Assembly: GCA_009692275.1 (NCBI GenBank)
Contig: SHZL01000076.1
Location: 1 to 10,182, forward strand
Reading direction: 5' to 3'
Length of the DNA stretch: 10,182 nucleotides
Source of the DNA: Lysobacterales bacterium
Lineage (GTDB): Bacteria; Pseudomonadota; Gammaproteobacteria; Xanthomonadales; SZUA-36
The notes under the pieces were generated by a model. It searched no databases, was not told the origin of the DNA, and saw nothing but the letters and a program-made list of their open reading frames with translations. Positions 6,606 to 10,182 of this stretch are shown here, piece after piece; the first letter of the stretch is position 1, and every line of letters starts with the position of its first letter. The position numbers and the translations under genes are program-made.

Positions 6606-8226
6606 CCTTCCAGCTGTATTCGCGCCAGCCCGAAGTGATCGGGTAGCGCCGGTCCCTTCCGCATGCCCGGTCCGTTATGCGGGCGCCTGGCGGACCCTGG
6701 CGACGCTTGTATTCATTCAACAATACCAGCCTGGCCACGCGCCGCACCATGGCTTCGCCAAACCCTTCAGCGGTAATTTTGGCAATTGACCAATCCCGCT
6801 CCACGTACAAGTGCAGGACCTGGTCGAGCACCTCGTAGGGTGGTAGGGAGTCCTGGTCAGTCTGACCGGGGCGTAACTCCGCGGAGGGAGCCCGGCTGAT
6901 GACCCCCTCGGGAATGCACGGGCTGAGGCTGTTCCTGAAACGCGCCAGTTGATAAACCCGCGTCTTGAAACAATCCAGCAAGGGGCCATAACCTCCGCAC
7001 ATGTCGCCGTAAATGGTGCAATAGCCCACGGCGATTTCACTCTTGTTGCCGGTGGTGAGCGGCAGCCAGCCAAACTTGTTGGACAGGGCCATGACGAGGT
7101 TGCCGCGCACACGGGCTTGCAGGTTCTCCTCGGTGACATCTGCAGCCATTCCGGCAAACGACGGAGCCAGCAGCATGTTAATGGCCTCAAATGCCGGTTC
7201 AATGCTGATACAACGATGGTCCACGCCCAGCTCCACCGCCTGCTGCTGCGCAAGCTCAATGCTCAGCCCCGAGGTGTGCCGCGAGGGCATCATCACCGTG
7301 TGCACGTGCTTTGCACCCAAAGCGTCCACGGCCAGCGCCAGCAGCAAAGCAGAGTCGATTCCACCGGAAAGCCCGAATACCACGTCGCTGAAGCCGTTCT
7401 TGTGCACGTAATCGGCCAGGCCACAGGTCAGCACGCGGTACACTTCTTCCTGCGAATCTACAGGGGGAGCCGGCCAGTCCAGGGCCTCCAGTCGCCCCGG
7501 GCCAGGATGGAATTCCGCCAGCAGCAGTGCTTCGTCGCACAGTGGACCGGGAGTGGATAGTTGCCCGTCCCGGCTCATCAGCATGCTGCGGCCATCGAAC
7601 ACCAGTTCATCCTGCCCGCCCACGAGGTTGCAGTACACCACTGGCAAGCGGTGTTCCGCGTGATTGGCAGTGAGCGCGGCCAGCCGGGCTGCCAGCTTGC
7701 CGCCATCGTAGGGAGAGGCATTGGGAGTGAGCAGCAGTTCTGCACCGGCCATGCGGGCCTGGCGGGCTGACTCCAGGCCCCACAGGTCTTCGCAGATGAT
7801 CACTCCGAGTTTACAGCCCTTAAGCTCGATCACCAGCGGCGTGGTGCCTGGCGTAAAGTACCGGCGTTCATCGAATACCGCGTAATTCGGCAGGTTTTGC
7901 TTGTCGTAACGGCCAATGATTTCCCCATTGCGGATCCAGCTCACCGAGTTGAAGCGTTGCCCGGACTGCAACCAGGGATGACCGATGATCACATCGATAT
8001 CCTGCACAGCTGCGGCCAGGGCGTGCAGCGCCTGTCCTGCAGAGCGCATGAATCCGGGGCGCAGCAAGAGGTCTTCGGGCGGGTAGCCAGTCAGTGCAAG
8101 CTCGGGAAAAAGCAACAGATCTGCCTGTGCTTCCCGGGCCTGGCGCACCAGGGCCATGGCTTTATCCAGGTTGCCGGAGATATCCCCGACCAGGAAATCG
8201 TGTTGAGCAAGTGCCAGCCGGATCAT
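6595..8226 (-). CDS. nadE: Glutamine-dependent NAD+ synthetase
   Basis: A two-domain, 543-residue cytoplasmic enzyme that makes NAD+ from deamido-NAD+, ATP and glutamine, the last step of NAD synthesis. The N-terminal nitrilase-fold glutaminase (about 1-260) shows the catalytic triad: Glu42 in FPELALTGYPPEDLL, Lys109 in YDKQNLPNY and Cys145 in IICEDLW. The C-terminal synthetase domain carries the ATP pyrophosphatase loop SGGIDS (287-292), TTGNKSE (391-397), GDMCGG (407-412) and the usual end EYKRRQGPPG and RYPIT. The ATG at 8226 matches the family start (IRLALAQ); an in-frame TTG at 8247 would only add seven residues. AAGG lies a few bases upstream. It begins 23 bases after the sucD stop, so it is probably the last gene of sucC-sucD-nadE. 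Its last codons (GAA AAA AAC) are the complement of the bamD terminator T-tract, adding a lysine-rich tail beyond the normal family end. Confidence 0.96.
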   Translation of the reverse strand: MIRLALAQHDFLVGDISGNLDKAMALVRQAREAQADLLLFPELALTGYPPEDLLLRPGFMRSAGQALHALAAAVQDIDVIIGHPWLQSGQRFNSVSWIRNGEIIGRYDKQNLPNYAVFDERRYFTPGTTPLVIELKGCKLGVIICEDLWGLESARQARMAGAELLLTPNASPYDGGKLAARLAALTANHAEHRLPVVYCNLVGGQDELVFDGRSMLMSRDGQLSTPGPLCDEALLLAEFHPGPGRLEALDWPAPPVDSQEEVYRVLTCGLADYVHKNGFSDVVFGLSGGIDSALLLALAVDALGAKHVHTVMMPSRHTSGLSIELAQQQAVELGVDHRCISIEPAFEAINMLLAPSFAGMAADVTEENLQARVRGNLVMALSNKFGWLPLTTGNKSEIAVGYCTIYGDMCGGYGPLLDCFKTRVYQLARFRNSLSPCIPEGVISRAPSAELRPGQTDQDSLPPYEVLDQVLHLYVERDWSIAKITAEGFGEAMVRRVARLVLLNEYKRRQGPPGARITDRACGRDRRYPITSGWREYSWKEKN

Positions 8227-8249
8227 GGTGCCTTGCCAGCGTCTCAATT

Positions 8250-9125
8250 TCAGGCGTTCAGGCGCCTGGAGATTGCGCTTCCGAGGTCGGCCGGCGAGCG
8301 AACCGTAACCACGCCGGCCGCTTCCAGGGCGGCAAACTTCTCGTCCGCAGTACCTTTACCACCCGCTATAATCGCGCCGGCGTGGCCCATGCGCTTACCC
8401 GCCGGCGCAGTAACACCGGCGATATAGGCAACCACCGGCTTGGTCACATGCCCGGCGATGAAATTCGCTGCGTCCTCTTCAGCCGAGCCGCCGATTTCCC
8501 CCACCATGATTATGCCGTCGGTATCCTGGTCTTCCTGGAATAACCGCAGCACATCGATGAAGTTCATTCCCTGGATGGGATCCCCCCCGATGCCGATGCA
8601 GGTGGACTGGCCGAGGCCGGCCAGCGTGGTCTGGTAAACGGCTTCATAGGTCAGGGTGCCGGACCGGGAAACCACGCCAACCCGTCCCTTGCTGTGAATC
8701 TGCCCGGGCATGATGCCAATCTTGCATTCGCCGGGAGTGATGATGCCGGGGCAGTTGGGCCCGATCAACCATGTGCCCGGTTTATTCTTCAGGGCCGCTT
8801 TGACCACCATCATGTCCTGTACCGGGATGCCCTCGGTAATGGCCACGATCACCTTGATGCCTGCATCCGCAGCCTCCAGTATTGCATCGGCCGCAAACGG
8901 GGGCGGCACATAGATTACGCTCGCGTCGGCACCGGTCGCGTGCACGGCATCCCTGACCGTGTCGAACACCGGCAGTCCCAGGTGTTGCCGGCCGCCCTTG
9001 CCGGGCGTCACACCGCCCACCAGGCGCGTGCCGTAATCCAGCGCCTGCTGTGAATGAAAAGTCCCCTGGTTGCCGGTAAATCCCTGGCAGATAACGCGGG
9101 TATCGCGGTTAACCAATACGCTCAT
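8250..9125 (-). CDS. sucD: Succinyl-CoA synthetase (ADP-forming), alpha subunit
   Basis: The 291-residue alpha subunit of the TCA-cycle enzyme that interconverts succinyl-CoA and succinate with ATP formation. The N-terminal CoA-binding domain begins VNRDTRVICQGFTGNQGTFH, with GGVTPGKGG (38-45). The ligase domain has IGPNCPGIITPG (121-132), VSRSGTLTYE (152-161) and GIGGDPIQG (178-186). The phosphorylated active-site histidine is His248 in RMGHAGAI, equivalent to His246 of E. coli. Length is normal. The ATG at 9125 is preceded by AAGGGG with a seven-base spacer and lies one base after the sucC stop, so translation is probably coupled and the two subunits made in balance. An in-frame start at 9188 would overlap sucC and has no family similarity. 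Confidence 0.97.
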   Translation of the reverse strand: MSVLVNRDTRVICQGFTGNQGTFHSQQALDYGTRLVGGVTPGKGGRQHLGLPVFDTVRDAVHATGADASVIYVPPPFAADAILEAADAGIKVIVAITEGIPVQDMMVVKAALKNKPGTWLIGPNCPGIITPGECKIGIMPGQIHSKGRVGVVSRSGTLTYEAVYQTTLAGLGQSTCIGIGGDPIQGMNFIDVLRLFQEDQDTDGIIMVGEIGGSAEEDAANFIAGHVTKPVVAYIAGVTAPAGKRMGHAGAIIAGGKGTADEKFAALEAAGVVTVRSPADLGSAISRRLNA

Positions 9126-9126
9126 G

Positions 9127-10182
9127 CTAGTGCCCCTTTTTTGCAGCAACGGCCTTGCGGCACGCGGCCACAACCTTGGTCGCCGCATCGTTCAGGTCGT
9201 TGGCGGAAATTATCTTGAATGCGCTTTCTGACAGCATCTTGCGGCCTTTTTCCACGTTGGTGCCTTCCAGCCTGACTACGACGGGTACCGCAACACCCAC
9301 CTCGCGCACGGCAGCAATGATACCTTCGGCAATCTCATCACAGCGCACGATACCGCCGAATATGTTAACCAGTATGGCTTCCACGCGGTCGCTGGACAGG
9401 ATCAACTTGAATGCCTCGCGCACCCGGGCGGCATTGGAGCCGCCACCCACGTCCAGGAAATTCGCCGGTTCACCACCATTGAGCTTGATCACATCCATGG
9501 TGGCCATGGCCAGCCCCGCGCCATTAACCATGCAGGCAATGTTGCCATCCAGCGTAACGTAGTTGAGATCGTGGCGGCTTGCGGCCACTTCGGTGGGGTC
9601 CTCTTGCGCTTCATCGCGCATGGCAGCGAGCTCAGGATGCCGGAACGATGCGTTATCATCCATGTTGATCTTGGCATCCAGGGACAACAGGTCGCCTTTG
9701 CCGTCTATGACCAGCGGGTTTACTTCGATGAGCGTAAGGTCCTTGTCGCGAAACAGGCGATACATCCCGGACATGATTTTGGTCAATTGCTGCACTTGCC
9801 CCGCGGTCAGGCCCATGCCGAATCCCATCTGCCGCGCCTGGAATGCTTGCAGGCCTGCGGTGTTGTCGACATGGACCGTTACAATTTTTTCCGGCTCGGT
9901 GGCTGCAACGTGCTCGATGTCCACTCCTCCGGCCGCAGAACCCATGAACGTTACGCACTGGTTAACCCGGTCAACCAGGGCGGAAAGGTAAATTTCGCTG
10001 GCGATGTCGCTGGCTTCTGCAATCAGCACCTTGTTGACCGGCAATGCAAGCCCGCCCGTTTGATACGTGGTGATTTTCATGTTCAGCATGCGCTTGGCTT
10101 CCGCGCGCACTTCATCCAGGCTCCTGGCCAGTTTGACGCCACCGGCTTTGCCGCGTCCCCCAGCGTGGACCTGTGCTTTTAC
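9127..10182 (-). CDS. sucC: Succinyl-CoA synthetase (ADP-forming), beta subunit, 5' end outside window
   Basis: The beta subunit carries the ATP-grasp domain that binds nucleotide and forms the alpha2beta2 or alpha-beta enzyme with SucD. 351 residues are present; the frame is open to the right edge, and by comparison with E. coli about 45 N-terminal residues are missing. The visible part begins VKAQVHAGGRGKAGGVKL, the conserved nucleotide-binding strand and glycine loop. It continues with IEVNPLVI, LDAKINMDDNA, CMVNGAGLAMATMD, LNGGEPANFLDVGGG, LVNIFGGIVRCD and VPVVVRLEGTN, all family landmarks. The apparent start at 10110 is a GTG codon inside the conserved domain and is not the true start. 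The stop is one base before the sucD ATG. The last codons include the run AAAAAAG, which together with the following GGG forms the sucD ribosome binding site. Confidence 0.97.
   Translation of the reverse strand, partial: VKAQVHAGGRGKAGGVKLARSLDEVRAEAKRMLNMKITTYQTGGLALPVNKVLIAEASDIASEIYLSALVDRVNQCVTFMGSAAGGVDIEHVAATEPEKIVTVHVDNTAGLQAFQARQMGFGMGLTAGQVQQLTKIMSGMYRLFRDKDLTLIEVNPLVIDGKGDLLSLDAKINMDDNASFRHPELAAMRDEAQEDPTEVAASRHDLNYVTLDGNIACMVNGAGLAMATMDVIKLNGGEPANFLDVGGGSNAARVREAFKLILSSDRVEAILVNIFGGIVRCDEIAEGIIAAVREVGVAVPVVVRLEGTNVEKGRKMLSESAFKIISANDLNDAATKVVAACRKAVAAKKGH

Noticed and set aside
7000..7030. Unusual wording of the NadE motif GDMCGGYGPLLDCFKT as a possible active-site change
   Set aside because: The pattern GDMxGGxxPLxDxxKT occurs in one recognised group of NAD synthetases, so it is a normal variant.
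6949..7560. Plus-strand open frame of 203 codons across nadE
   Set aside because: Low-information antisense reading of a conserved two-domain enzyme.
7897..8543. Plus-strand open frames spanning the nadE-sucD junction
   Set aside because: They cross two conserved minus-strand genes, overlap each other, and have no motif support.
1..10182. Search for transposons, phage genes, CRISPR repeats, tRNA or rRNA genes, toxin-antitoxin pairs or defence genes
   Set aside because: None seen; nearly every base is covered by housekeeping genes or the cytochrome unit, with gaps of at most about 130 bases.

Overview
The window reads as ordinary chromosome of a GC-rich proteobacterium, most likely a gammaproteobacterium. 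The main clue is the divergent bamD / rluD-pgeF arrangement, which is classical for that class, together with HrpA, SucCD and glutamine-dependent NadE sequences of the expected types. Nothing in it suggests a plasmid, phage, insertion sequence, CRISPR array or RNA gene. Genus cannot be assigned by eye.

Layout from left to right. (1) 1-534, minus strand: the amino-terminal third or less of the DEAH-box helicase HrpA, running off the left edge. (2) 535-662: a divergent intergenic region with a good sigma70-type promoter facing right. (3) 663-3913, plus strand: a two-gene unit, a low-specificity L-threonine aldolase followed two bases later by an exported 735-residue protein with eight CXXCH haem motifs, HEAT-like repeats and four TPR repeats. 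(4) 3910-5678, minus strand: rluD (23S rRNA pseudouridine synthase) and pgeF (peptidoglycan editing factor), overlapping by four bases. The pgeF stop interlocks with the cytochrome gene stop in a single CTAG. (5) 5709-6539, plus strand: bamD, the outer-membrane assembly lipoprotein, ending in a probable intrinsic terminator whose T-tract is also the 3' end of the convergent nadE gene. (6) 6595-10182, minus strand: sucC (5' end outside the window), sucD and nadE, a tight operon of succinyl-CoA synthetase and NAD+ synthetase.

Most genes are housekeeping: RNA helicase, rRNA modification, cell-wall quality control, outer-membrane assembly, TCA cycle and NAD synthesis. The part that is not routine is the octahaem cytochrome-HEAT-TPR protein. 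It belongs to a recognisable family of c554-like multihaem proteins that, to my knowledge, has no established function, and here it appears translationally coupled to a PLP-dependent threonine aldolase. No stretch longer than about 130 bases lacks a gene.
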